From Marinomonas rhodophyticola (lineage in GTDB: Bacteria > Pseudomonadota > Gammaproteobacteria > Pseudomonadales > Marinomonadaceae): 64,000 bases of DNA. Shown one piece after another: positions 23,801 to 31,397 of the stretch. The translations under genes were made by a program, and so were the position numbers. Each line of letters opens with the position of its first letter. Position 1 is the first letter of the stretch. Below the pieces are notes generated by a model. It worked only from the letters and a program-made list of their open reading frames with translations, had not been told where the DNA came from and did not search any database. The DNA lies in NCBI RefSeq assembly GCF_026113935.1, contig NZ_JAPEUL010000007.1, forward strand, positions 744,001 through 808,000, read 5' to 3'.

Positions 23801-25943
23801 GACAGTTTCGCGTTTGTGACTGAAAAGGAAGCATCCGCAATACTTGGCGAGGTATAACCGTCTGGAAGCGAAATCTCAGCATAGGCTTTTGGTAGCCAAA
23901 CGCCATTCACCTTTGAGTCAGCAAAATTCATGTCTAGAATCTGCAAAACAATGGAAGGATTAACATTGAGATCCGCAACATTGACTTTAGGAGTGAGAGA
24001 GACGGCTAGAGACAGTGTTTGTACGTTTCCGCTTTCTGGTGTTTTCCAGATCAATAAATGAGCGGGTAGGGTTGCGTCACCAGTGTCTAGGGACACTGTC
24101 CATGGATTGTTTTCAGCACCTTCGCCTGTGACAGAGATGGTTTGCGACGAAGTGGCTGCCGTGAGTAGCCCAGCTAACGCTTGCAATATAAAAGTGAAAG
24201 GTGCCGAGTTGTTGACCGTTGTTGAAGAATTGGCGATGTTTTGATAATAATTTCCCATTGCTGCAACGGGGTTCGCCAAACTATTGACGATCTCTGTACT
24301 AGATAAAGGCGGTGCAAGATTTTCAGGCCAGCCAGACTCAATAGGGGGAGAATACCAAGCAGTCTGGCGGCATTATCACTGGCTTCATTGCCATTGTTTA
24401 AGTTCAGCAGTGTGGTTAACGATTGCGTTAAAACACTGCCTAGCGTCGCTGACGCTGCATTCGAAAAAGAGGAGGGGGATAATAAATCGACGGTTCCCAA
24501 ATCGTTATCTGGAATGCTAACTCCCGTAAGTTGCAAAGAGGGAACGACCTTGATGGTTCCTCCTGCCCACGCAAGTGCTAAGCCACCCTTTAACATATCG
24601 CAACGATAGCCTTCGTAACTGGCCAGTGGACCAGATGCATTTTGCAGACTGATGCTAATATCGAATTGTAAATTAGAGGGTACGAAGTTTGTGCGACCAA
24701 CGCTGAGCATAAAGGTCGCAAGTTCCAGATCTGCTGCTACACATAGACTAATATCATCGTCAAAGGCATAAGGTGTGGCGTTAAATGATATTCCTGGATA
24801 CACAATACGCGTTCCATCAGAATTCACATTTGAGCCAATACAAAATGATAACGCGCCAATATTATCGATTGATACGATAGGCGCTTTTAATGGATCTTCC
24901 CGTGTACCGCTGCCGTTTATGTTAGCGGTAAGGTTTCCTGTAAACCCAACGACGGCGGCTAACCACGCTTTCAATAGTTCCGTGTTAGCGGTAAGTTCCC
25001 TAAACCAGTTTCTAAAAGGTGCTGAGACATCACCAGCTTGCTCGGATGAAAATAAAGTATCCCAGCGAAGAATAGGTAGATCAGGTAAATCAGGGTGATT
25101 TGGGATAGTGCTAGAAAGGCCAAAAATTGGTAGTAAATACTGTAATGGTCCTTCTTCTTCGGTGCCTAGTATTTCCGTTAAGGCGGTAACAAAAAGGCTA
25201 GCGGTGGTCTGAATGATTTCTGAACCACTAATGGCCGCTAAATCAGCAAGAGAGCGATTACTAGCAACTTTTTCTCCCGGTAGTTTTAAAGAAAGTACAT
25301 CAATGGACAGCTGGAAAGGATCATCCGAGTTTGCAATATCTAGAGCAGCACTAATTTTGGCACCATTGAAAGACAGATCTCCTGCTTTTATCAGCGGAAT
25401 ACCTTTATCCATAGTGGCCCCAGCACCCGTTAATCCGACCGTAATAGGGTAACCCTTTTCACCTAAAACAGCCGATAAGTTGCCATTTCCGAGCTGTAAA
25501 AGAGGAATTAACCCATATCCACTAATGGCTATCTTTTGTTCGTCAGCCGTTAATTCCCACCCGTGCATTACACCTATGCTGAAGGTATAGACGCCTTTCT
25601 CGAGGTCATCTTCCATTGTGACAAGGTAAAGACCTGTCGGCTTCTCCGATTCTGGGTTAGGTATGGCGTGCCAATTGCCTAGTAGTCCAGGTGTTTTTGC
25701 AGGTATGCCTAATGCATGACCAGAAACCTCACCTAGCAAGGTTGCTAGTAACTCTGCAAACGCTTGAGGATTTTGTTTAATACCATCGGAACTCTTTTCA
25801 ATCGGGTTTTCAAACCAGTCACCCTGAAGAAGTAACTCATCTGGGTCACCTTGGCTGGCTTTTAATAGCCCCACCATTTCAGCTAACTGAGTGAGGGCAG
25901 GGTCTAACCCCGAGATGCTAATGAAATTAGAGTTCGTGGACAT
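20828..25943 (-). CDS. Giant beta-rich protein (~1,705 residues, three frameshifts)
   Basis: Starts at ATG 25943 with a good AAGGAG site and, once three slips are repaired (AAAA to AAAAA near 24325; GGGG to GGG near 23795; AAA to AA near 21025), runs to TAA 20828-20830. It consists of at least three comparable blocks: repeated phrases about a zero-sum 'strand-Gly-Asn' pattern, helical stretches such as LLNLLVDPTLRSQLYDLLQK, and Leu/Pro rich linkers. Blocks near residues 100-260 (GVYTFSIGVMHGWELTADEQ) resemble each other and parts of the downstream DUF6603-like gene, suggesting shared ancestry, though I did not align them. No signal peptide or membrane segment. Without the repairs the gene would appear as several unrelated pieces. 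Confidence 0.7.
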
Positions 25944-25948
25944 GATGC

Positions 25949-26779
25949 CTACTCCTTAGGATCAAGCAGATTGGAATATGACTTAATGGAATGGTATGGA
26001 TAACAGTCATTTACCGGAATGCCGGTGACGCTAACTTGCGTATCAAGGCTTGCATAGCCAATCAGCACGTTTGAGAGTTTGGCAAACGGGTCGATGGAAC
26101 GGTTTACTTGAAAGCATGCCTGGCTAAAAGTATTTGCCATTAAGTTTTTGAGATCAGGGCCTCCGGTTGGTGTCGCACCAAAGGTATAAACTGATGTAAT
26201 TGATAGTGAGTTGGAGCTTTCAAAATCCAATGCTGCTAGGTTAGCAACCGCTCCGCCTATGTCATGACCCGTAAAGTAGAGATTGGTGCGATCACCAAGT
26301 GCTGCTTGAATTTCGCTAAGCAGCTTTTCTTTAAAGGTAGTCGAGTCACCTGTATCACTCGGTCCATAAAATAGATTGGCGGTGCCAGTGTGAACACTGA
26401 CATTGGTACCACTTATGGTGATGGTTTTGGTTTGGGAGTTGGATACGTAGTCTGCAAATTCTTGCCAAGTACAGGCACCACGAAAGGCAACCGCTAAACT
26501 ATCCACACTGGTATAAATAGTGGCAAAGTTTATACCATTTGCGGTGATGCTTTTTCCAACGCTATAGGGTGAGATGTTCATGGTTTGCGCATTCGGATGT
26601 TGAAAGCGCTGATAACTCACGGCGCATAAATTGGCAAATTGAAAAGCAAGCTGACGACTAAAGCCTGGAACTTGCTCAACGGCACCTGATTGAGAAGGTG
26701 GTGGATTTGGGGCGCCATTCATGGCTTTTAGATAGAAGTCTGCAGAGCGTTCTATCCAAGGTACGTCAAACTCTGGCAA
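25949..26779 (-). CDS. Lipase class 3-like protein with Asp in place of the nucleophile Ser
   Basis: 277 residues resembling the lipase class 3 alpha/beta-hydrolase fold: an oxyanion-side strand (SLAVAFRG, near residues 94-101), then the nucleophile elbow and helix LYFTGHDIGGAVANLAAL, then SVYTFGATPTGG, then a C-terminal His in YPYHSIKSY. In active lipases the elbow is GHSLGG; here residue 173 is Asp (codon 26261-26263, GAC), so classical Ser hydrolysis is not expected. The apparent start is TTG 26779 and overlaps the end of the upstream lipase-like gene by 14 bases. A single-base slip there could mean the two are one protein with two hydrolase domains. No signal peptide. Confidence 0.78.
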   Translation of the reverse strand: MPEFDVPWIERSADFYLKAMNGAPNPPPSQSGAVEQVPGFSRQLAFQFANLCAVSYQRFQHPNAQTMNISPYSVGKSITANGINFATIYTSVDSLAVAFRGACTWQEFADYVSNSQTKTITISGTNVSVHTGTANLFYGPSDTGDSTTFKEKLLSEIQAALGDRTNLYFTGHDIGGAVANLAALDFESSNSLSITSVYTFGATPTGGPDLKNLMANTFSQACFQVNRSIDPFAKLSNVLIGYASLDTQVSVTGIPVNDCYPYHSIKSYSNLLDPKE

Positions 26780-27512
26780 TGAAGAAGAGAGCCTCGATTA
26801 ATTCGCCAAGTTCGCTATTTAATTCACTGTTATTATTGAGCGGAAAGAAGTCAATTTTGTTGTCTTCCGTTCCCGCTATTATGGCGTAGCTATTTGGCAC
26901 CTCGTTTTTTAGATAGGCGGCAAACACTGAATTGGCAATGGCACCTGTTGAAAAGGCATAGCTTTCTACGTTACCTGGCGCGCTCTGTTGAGTGGGGCCT
27001 TTGTTGCCAGACCTTAGATCCAGCGCCGCCATTTGCGCCAAAGGGCCAGATAAACTCACCCCTGTGACTCTTAGTTTTTTACCAGAAAGAAACTTGAGAC
27101 TGTCCCACAACGACGCTCGTACTGCATTATACATGGCGTTATAGGTAAAAGAGATCAGGGAACCAGACGGTGCGCCTGTCCATGAAGAGACAGGCGTGCC
27201 TTGAATTGAACCATTCATGTAATACTGCATCCAGCTTGACCAGTCGATACCCAACGCCAAGACGGCGGATGTGCTGGTATCGTTCCCCACGCGACCGGAC
27301 GCTAAAAAGCCTTTAACACCAGGATACTGAAATGGCTGCGGGGCACAGTTTACAATGGCTAATTTATTCCAACCCGGTGGCAGGAATACATTAGTCAGGT
27401 CACTTGAGGTCATTGCCAATTGCGCCAGTGGTAGTAAATCAACCGCGATGGCAGAATCAAAAACTGAATCACTGTCGTCTGAAGTACGGTATCTATCGTT
27501 TAAAGGATACAT
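26766..27512 (-). CDS. Second lipase class 3-like protein, elbow GVSLSG
   Basis: 248 residues. The helix after the elbow (GVSLSGPLAQMAALDL, Ser 153) and the following YAFSTGAIANSVFAAYL match the layout of lipase class 3, but the usual GxSxG is GxSxS. ATG 27512 lies two bases after the stop of the glycine-rich gene upstream. The C-terminus overlaps the next lipase-like gene in another frame. If one base near 26790 is a sequencing insertion, the reading would continue into that gene and give one ~520-residue tandem protein. The two domains are clearly related in layout, so a duplication is likely. Catalytic activity is uncertain. Confidence 0.7.
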   Translation of the reverse strand: MYPLNDRYRTSDDSDSVFDSAIAVDLLPLAQLAMTSSDLTNVFLPPGWNKLAIVNCAPQPFQYPGVKGFLASGRVGNDTSTSAVLALGIDWSSWMQYYMNGSIQGTPVSSWTGAPSGSLISFTYNAMYNAVRASLWDSLKFLSGKKLRVTGVSLSGPLAQMAALDLRSGNKGPTQQSAPGNVESYAFSTGAIANSVFAAYLKNEVPNSYAIIAGTEDNKIDFFPLNNNSELNSELGELIEALFFIARV

Positions 27513-27513
27513 A

Positions 27514-28756
27514 TTAATTACCCGTTAGTTGGTCAGTATTAACGGTTAACCCCAGCATAGGGGAGAGAGAAATATCACCAGTTGATATTGTTTCTGTGAT
27601 GAGAAGAACTAGATTAGGCCCATCTTCCGACGTCGTGATTGTCAGCCCACCTGCTGGAATCTCAACGTTCTTAATGGCAAAAATAGCGATCTGTTTTTGA
27701 GCCATCGTATCGTCCAGTAGGGGTTTAACCGCTGCCACTTTTTGCGTATCTCCCAGTAAATAACTCATCGTCGGAGCTAGCAATTGGTGGAACTCACTTC
27801 GGTCGAGGTCTTTTCTAGACTTAGTCGATAACTCTTGTAAGCACGAATGATCATACATATGAGTAATATTGACAGATTTGGAGCCAATCATTTCACGCAT
27901 TGAGTCCATATCACCTGCAATCGTTAGGAAGGGCACAATGCCTGATGTGGCTGAGGCATCTAAGGTGGTGGCGCCATTTAATCCGGTGTACTGATTTGAT
28001 GCAGGAACAGCATATTGACTAACGAGTTGAGCGTAAGAATCGATCTCAGCTGCAGTGACACTCTGTTGTCCATTGCTGCCTACTTGGCCTGGGCTACCGC
28101 CACCGCCGTTGAGTCCATTTTGTCCAGGCGTTCCTGCATTACCCGTTTTACTTCCATTCGTGCCCGCTGCACCACCAAGTCCTCCTTGCCCACCTTGACC
28201 GCTAGCACCACCAGCACCACCAGCACCGCCTAAGGTATTCACTGACACATTAAGAGGTAAGCTATTACCCGTTTGATATTGAACGAGTGCTACGCCGCCG
28301 TTACCACCAGCACCACCGTTTCCGCCTGTGCCACCATTATTGCCGTTACCGCCATTACCACCATTCGCCGGTGTCTCGCCTTTACAGGCTGATCCGCTGG
28401 TAGTGCCCCCCGCACCGCCATTGCCACCCGTACCACCAGTGCCGCCAGTGCCACCAGCTCCGCCATTGCCACCTGCTAACTCAATATTGACGGTAAGGTT
28501 TTGGCTGTAGCTTTTGGCTCGAAAGGTCACCATTTTTGCGCTGGTGCCAGCTTCGCCATTTTGCGCTTCTCCGCCTTTACCGCCTGGAGTCCCCTTCACC
28601 GCCTTTTGTGGCGGGTACACAACTGCTACCACTGCAGCTACTTTTTGAAGAGCTGTCATGGCCGTTTTCACCTGTCGCGCCTACAGAGCCAATCGCTCCA
28701 GGTTTGCCATCGACACCATTTATTCCATTCGCGATTATGTTTAACAGATTACTCAT
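27514..28756 (-). CDS. Glycine-rich repeat protein with C-terminal domain shared with a neighbour
   Basis: Start chosen at ATG 28756 (AGAGGGA site). One extra G near 28607 breaks the frame; without it the N-terminal Gly-X-X segment (GKPGAIGSVGATGENG) runs into the main body. Residues ~70-210 are dense Gly-Gly-X repeats (GGAGGTGG, GGNGGAGG type), resembling mycobacterial PGRS or collagen-like low-complexity sequence. The last ~150 residues are a normal domain: a helical part with SYLLGDTQKVAAV, then a strand-rich IFAIKNVEIPAGGLTITTS. That domain looks homologous to the end of the 215-residue protein at 29557-30204. No export signal is visible. Repeat tracts could change length by slippage. Confidence 0.75.
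28190..28480 (-). repeat. Gly-Gly-X coding repeat tract
   Basis: On the plus strand the sequence is an irregular array of ccaccagca/ccgccattgcc-type 9- to 12-base units, encoding GGAGG, GGTGG and GGNGG on the minus strand. It interrupts twice with ordinary residues (the Val-Leu rich stretch near 28240-28275 and a Cys-containing segment near 28375). It is a coding repeat, not a CRISPR: units are short, imperfect and without spacers. Confidence 0.75.
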
Positions 28757-28777
28757 ACTTGTTCCCTCTGTAAGTAG

Positions 28778-28831
28778 TAGCAAGCACGTGCCTCTTGTAT
28801 ATCAGAACGACAATGTGACGCGTGCTTGCTA
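28778..28831. repeat. Long-loop inverted repeat between glycine-rich genes
   Basis: Perfect 11-base arms TAGCAAGCACG (28778-28788) and CGTGCTTGCTA (28821-28831) separated by 32 bases. It lies in the untranslated gap between the two glycine-rich genes, just upstream of the start at 28756. It might act as an RNA hairpin that separates expression of the two genes, or be an operator for a second promoter. Confidence 0.55.
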
Positions 28832-28851
28832 TTAGAAATGTATGTTTAATT

Positions 28852-28875
28852 GTTGATTTGATAAGCCAAATCAAC
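28852..28875 (-). promoter_or_regulatory. Intercistronic hairpin after a glycine-rich gene
   Basis: Perfect 9-base arms GTTGATTTG (28852-28860) and CAAATCAAC (28867-28875), 6-base loop, eight bases after the stop of the glycine-rich gene at 28884. No T-run follows on the minus strand, so an RNA-stability or attenuation element is more likely than a full terminator. Confidence 0.5.
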
Positions 28876-28883
28876 GTGTTCAA

Positions 28884-29501
28884 TTAAGCGGTGGTTACAT
28901 ACACCTTGCCGACGGTGCCGTTTTGACCATTGCTTCCAACGGAACCGCTACCGTTATTCCCTGTTCCCTGGCCGGGAGCACCGCCAGTACCACCTGTTCC
29001 GGCAAGACCTGTCGAGTAAGTTATGCTTACTTGCGCATTGTTTGAGGCCGTCACATATAAATCTGCCGAGTTGCCACCATTGCCGCCTGTGCCGCCATTG
29101 CCGCCAGCACCACCGACACCTTGAACGCCATTACTTGCAGGGGTGCATAAATCTGTGCAATTGCCTGCTTTGCCGCCTTGACCACCAGCACCGCCATTAC
29201 CACCAGCACCACCAGCACCACCATTGCCTGCTCCGTATAAAATAGTAATTGCACCCGTAACACTGCCCAGTGACACTGATCCACCGCCATAATTTAGGCC
29301 ATTTGTACCGTCGCCACCTTTTCCCCCAACCCCGCCAGTTCCACCTTGAGAACCATTGGTAGGTTGTTGTGTGCACTTTGCGCCTTTACCTCCCGACTGA
29401 GTACTTGTGTTGCCATCTGAACCAGGGCCGCCAGTGCTACCCACACCACCTGGTTGTCCGTTAGAGCCATTGTCTGCGCCAAATCTGAAAGTTGTAGTCA
29501 T
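28884..29501 (-). CDS. Glycine-rich PGRS-like protein
   Basis: 205 residues made almost entirely of Gly-rich repeats in two blocks (GGTGGVGGKGGDGTNG and GGAGGAGGNGGAGG), with two Cys-containing interruptions (KCTQQPTNGSQ; NCTDLCTPASNG) at equivalent places in each block, and a C-terminal strand-like ending (GTVGKVYVTTA). Each Gly block is followed by a hydrophobic beta strand pair (SLGSVTGAITILYG; ADLYVTASNNAQVSITYS). This block pattern suggests an internal duplication. No signal peptide. Function unknown; glycine-rich tracts of this kind form extended or polyproline-II-like sheets in other proteins. The gene is intact in one frame. Confidence 0.75.
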   Translation of the reverse strand: MTTTFRFGADNGSNGQPGGVGSTGGPGSDGNTSTQSGGKGAKCTQQPTNGSQGGTGGVGGKGGDGTNGLNYGGGSVSLGSVTGAITILYGAGNGGAGGAGGNGGAGGQGGKAGNCTDLCTPASNGVQGVGGAGGNGGTGGNGGNSADLYVTASNNAQVSITYSTGLAGTGGTGGAPGQGTGNNGSGSVGSNGQNGTVGKVYVTTA

Positions 29502-29556
29502 GATCTTGTCCCTTTGAAAAGTAAAAAATGGTTATGAGTTAAAACAGTTGCTCATG

Positions 29557-30204
29557 CTATTTTTGGGTAAAGACTTGAGAGGTCCATTGTGTGGAGCCAC
29601 CAATAATCTGGATCTCACCACCTTGTTCTACAGTGACAGTGCCAAAATTCACCACAATTGGTTTGTTATCTTCGCTTTTTAGTATTAAGGGGTTACCCGG
29701 AGAAACAGTGACATTTTCCGCCGCAAAAACTGGAATCGTCATTGGTTTAGGGAAGCTGACTTTGTTGATGGCGTCTTCGTATTTTTTTACTTTTTGGGAG
29801 TGTCCCATGACGTAGGCAAGTGTGGCGTTGGCAAGGTGATGGGCATCCTGCTTATAGCTTTCGTGTAGATTGCGTTCAAATGAACAGCCATCAGGGGAAT
29901 CTTTATGCAACTTTAATAAAGTTGAGGAAGGTTCTGGTGGGTAGTTGATGTGATGATCAGATTTAGTACCAGCATCGATTTCATCGTCTTTAACCCCAAG
30001 CTTGTCTTTGAGGTCCTTGATACTGGTCGCCATTACCCAACCAGAAGGGGCATAGTGTGATTCGTTGACATTCGACGATAATACAACGCCATTACCGGAT
30101 CCTGATGTGTTGATTTCAGGAATAATGTCAGCTTGCACAATATTATGTTTTGCAAGTTCGGTTAGTTGATTTTTTTTATGTTCTGCCGTTAATGTGTTAC
30201 TCAT
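29557..30204 (-). CDS. 215-residue protein, paralogue of the C-terminal domain at 27514-28756
   Basis: First gene of the 22-kb run, ATG 30204 behind an AGAGGAT site. Its C-terminal half (helical segment with ANATLAYVMGHSQKVKKY, then IPVFAAENVTVSPGNPLIL and a strand-rich tail) matches the layout and several residues of the end of the glycine-rich protein two genes downstream (SYLLGDTQKVAAV; IFAIKNVEIPAGGLTI). It has no Gly-rich region itself. The N-terminal half is polar with one hydrophobic strand (SGWVMATSIKDLKDKLG). No known domain. I infer a small adaptor or capping component for the glycine-rich partners. Confidence 0.72.
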   Translation of the reverse strand: MSNTLTAEHKKNQLTELAKHNIVQADIIPEINTSGSGNGVVLSSNVNESHYAPSGWVMATSIKDLKDKLGVKDDEIDAGTKSDHHINYPPEPSSTLLKLHKDSPDGCSFERNLHESYKQDAHHLANATLAYVMGHSQKVKKYEDAINKVSFPKPMTIPVFAAENVTVSPGNPLILKSEDNKPIVVNFGTVTVEQGGEIQIIGGSTQWTSQVFTQK

Positions 30205-30536
30205 TTTTTAATCCTCTCTATTATGTTTCCATATTGTCTGCCTTGACGATTTACCCTCCCTTATAAAGCATTAAAAAGTAAATAGCGTTCGACAGGTCTT
30301 TTAAAAAAATGATCTTGTATTGCTCTTTATTTTCTAAAATTTCAGTATTGTCTTTTTATTATATTTGGACGACTTATAGTTATACTTAAAAGTAAATAAG
30401 TAAATTACACAATGTTACACGGATTTTTTGGAGGGCTATCGCATACGAAGAGAGACAAAAAGGCTAATATTTATCAATTACTTGAGTTGTGTTAGATGAA
30501 AATTAGCCTGATGAAAGAAGACTAAATTGAAGCGTA
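30205..30536. other. Non-coding promoter region of the 22-kb block
   Basis: About 330 AT-rich bases. It must contain the minus-strand promoter for the 30204 operon; a weak TTTATAA-like -10 lies near 30260, without a convincing -35. The upstream end holds the terminator of the adjacent oxygenase-like gene. No further gene is evident. Confidence 0.4.
30457..30509 (-). terminator. Putative terminator after the oxygenase-like gene
   Basis: On the minus strand, 8-base arms AGGCTAAT and ATTAGCCT (30502-30509 and 30461-30468) enclose a 33-base loop and are followed by TTTTTGTC. It lies 28 bases after the stop of the gene at 30537. The long loop lowers confidence. Confidence 0.45.
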
Positions 30537-31228
30537 TTACAGTTTTACCCAGCGGTCAGGTGAGGGCATCAGGAACTCTGGAGTCCCGCCGTCGGTTTGT
30601 TTTTTAGCGGTAATCACTAGGTCATATGAAATCGACACCCTTGGGTCATCGCATTGATTTGTTGTTACATCATGGGGTTGTTTGGATGGGAAAATCACAA
30701 TTCGACCTTCTTTCGGTGCGTAATCAACCTGTTCAAAATTCAGTGCATTAAAATCACAATAGGCTTCAGTCATGCTAGAACTAAGGCTTCCAGAGAGTTC
30801 ATTATATTTATTGACGTTAAAAAAACGTGTTGCTCCTGGTCGGCTCCAGTTCCTACCGAGACATAGTACACAACACTTAAGTTAGCATTAGGGTGAGTGT
30901 GTCTGGATACGCTTTGTCCTTTTTCGGCGATGATGGGCCAGGAACGCTGGGCATAAATATCAATCTTGCTCAGATCCAATCCAAGCGTTTTAAGGTATAT
31001 CATTGCGTGTTTTTTAACTTCTGTTGTGAGCCAAGAAAAATCTACGTCATTGTGTAGCTGATCTATATCGTGTACATCTCCCGTCCAACTGGATTGATCG
31101 TTGGTTCTTTTTGTCACTACTTTGTTTTTAAGTGAGTAGATCTTATCCAGCATGCTGTTTTTATAATCTGCAGAGTTTGCAATATCTTCATAGTATATTG
31201 CGAGTGGGAACCAAATATCGATAGCCAT
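30537..31228 (-). CDS. Putative 2OG-Fe(II) oxygenase (TIGR02466-like; one frameshift)
   Basis: About 230 residues after repair. The first part contains ITAEKGQSVSRHTHPNA-type sequence (His-His region of the iron site: SRHTHPNANLSVVYYVSV), and the second part GRIVIFPSKQPHDVTTNQ followed by RVSISYDLV, the distal His and Arg. This order is that of the conserved 2OG-Fe(II) oxygenase-like family TIGR02466. The frame breaks near 30818 at seven A residues (plus strand); eight would join the halves exactly through EQHVFFNVNKYNELSGSL. ATG 31228 has an AAAGGA site. Substrate unknown; the position beside a second oxygenase and a TfuA-YcaO operon makes peptide hydroxylation a possible role. Confidence 0.78.
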
Positions 31229-31397
31229 TTTTAATTCCTTTTTGATTTATTTTGTAATCGTTGATTTAACATTAATGTTTCACCACTTATGTTTTTACAG
31301 TGATTAATCTATTTAATTAGGTTAAAGTGTCGAAATTATTTTTACAACTTTATTTTGTTGTTTTATTTAAATGGAAGAGGTTGAAAGGAATACTGAC

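Noticed and set aside
28190-29245. Repeats that look like a CRISPR array
   Set aside because: The units are 9-12 bases, imperfect, without spacers, and encode Gly-Gly-X repeats; they are coding repeats.
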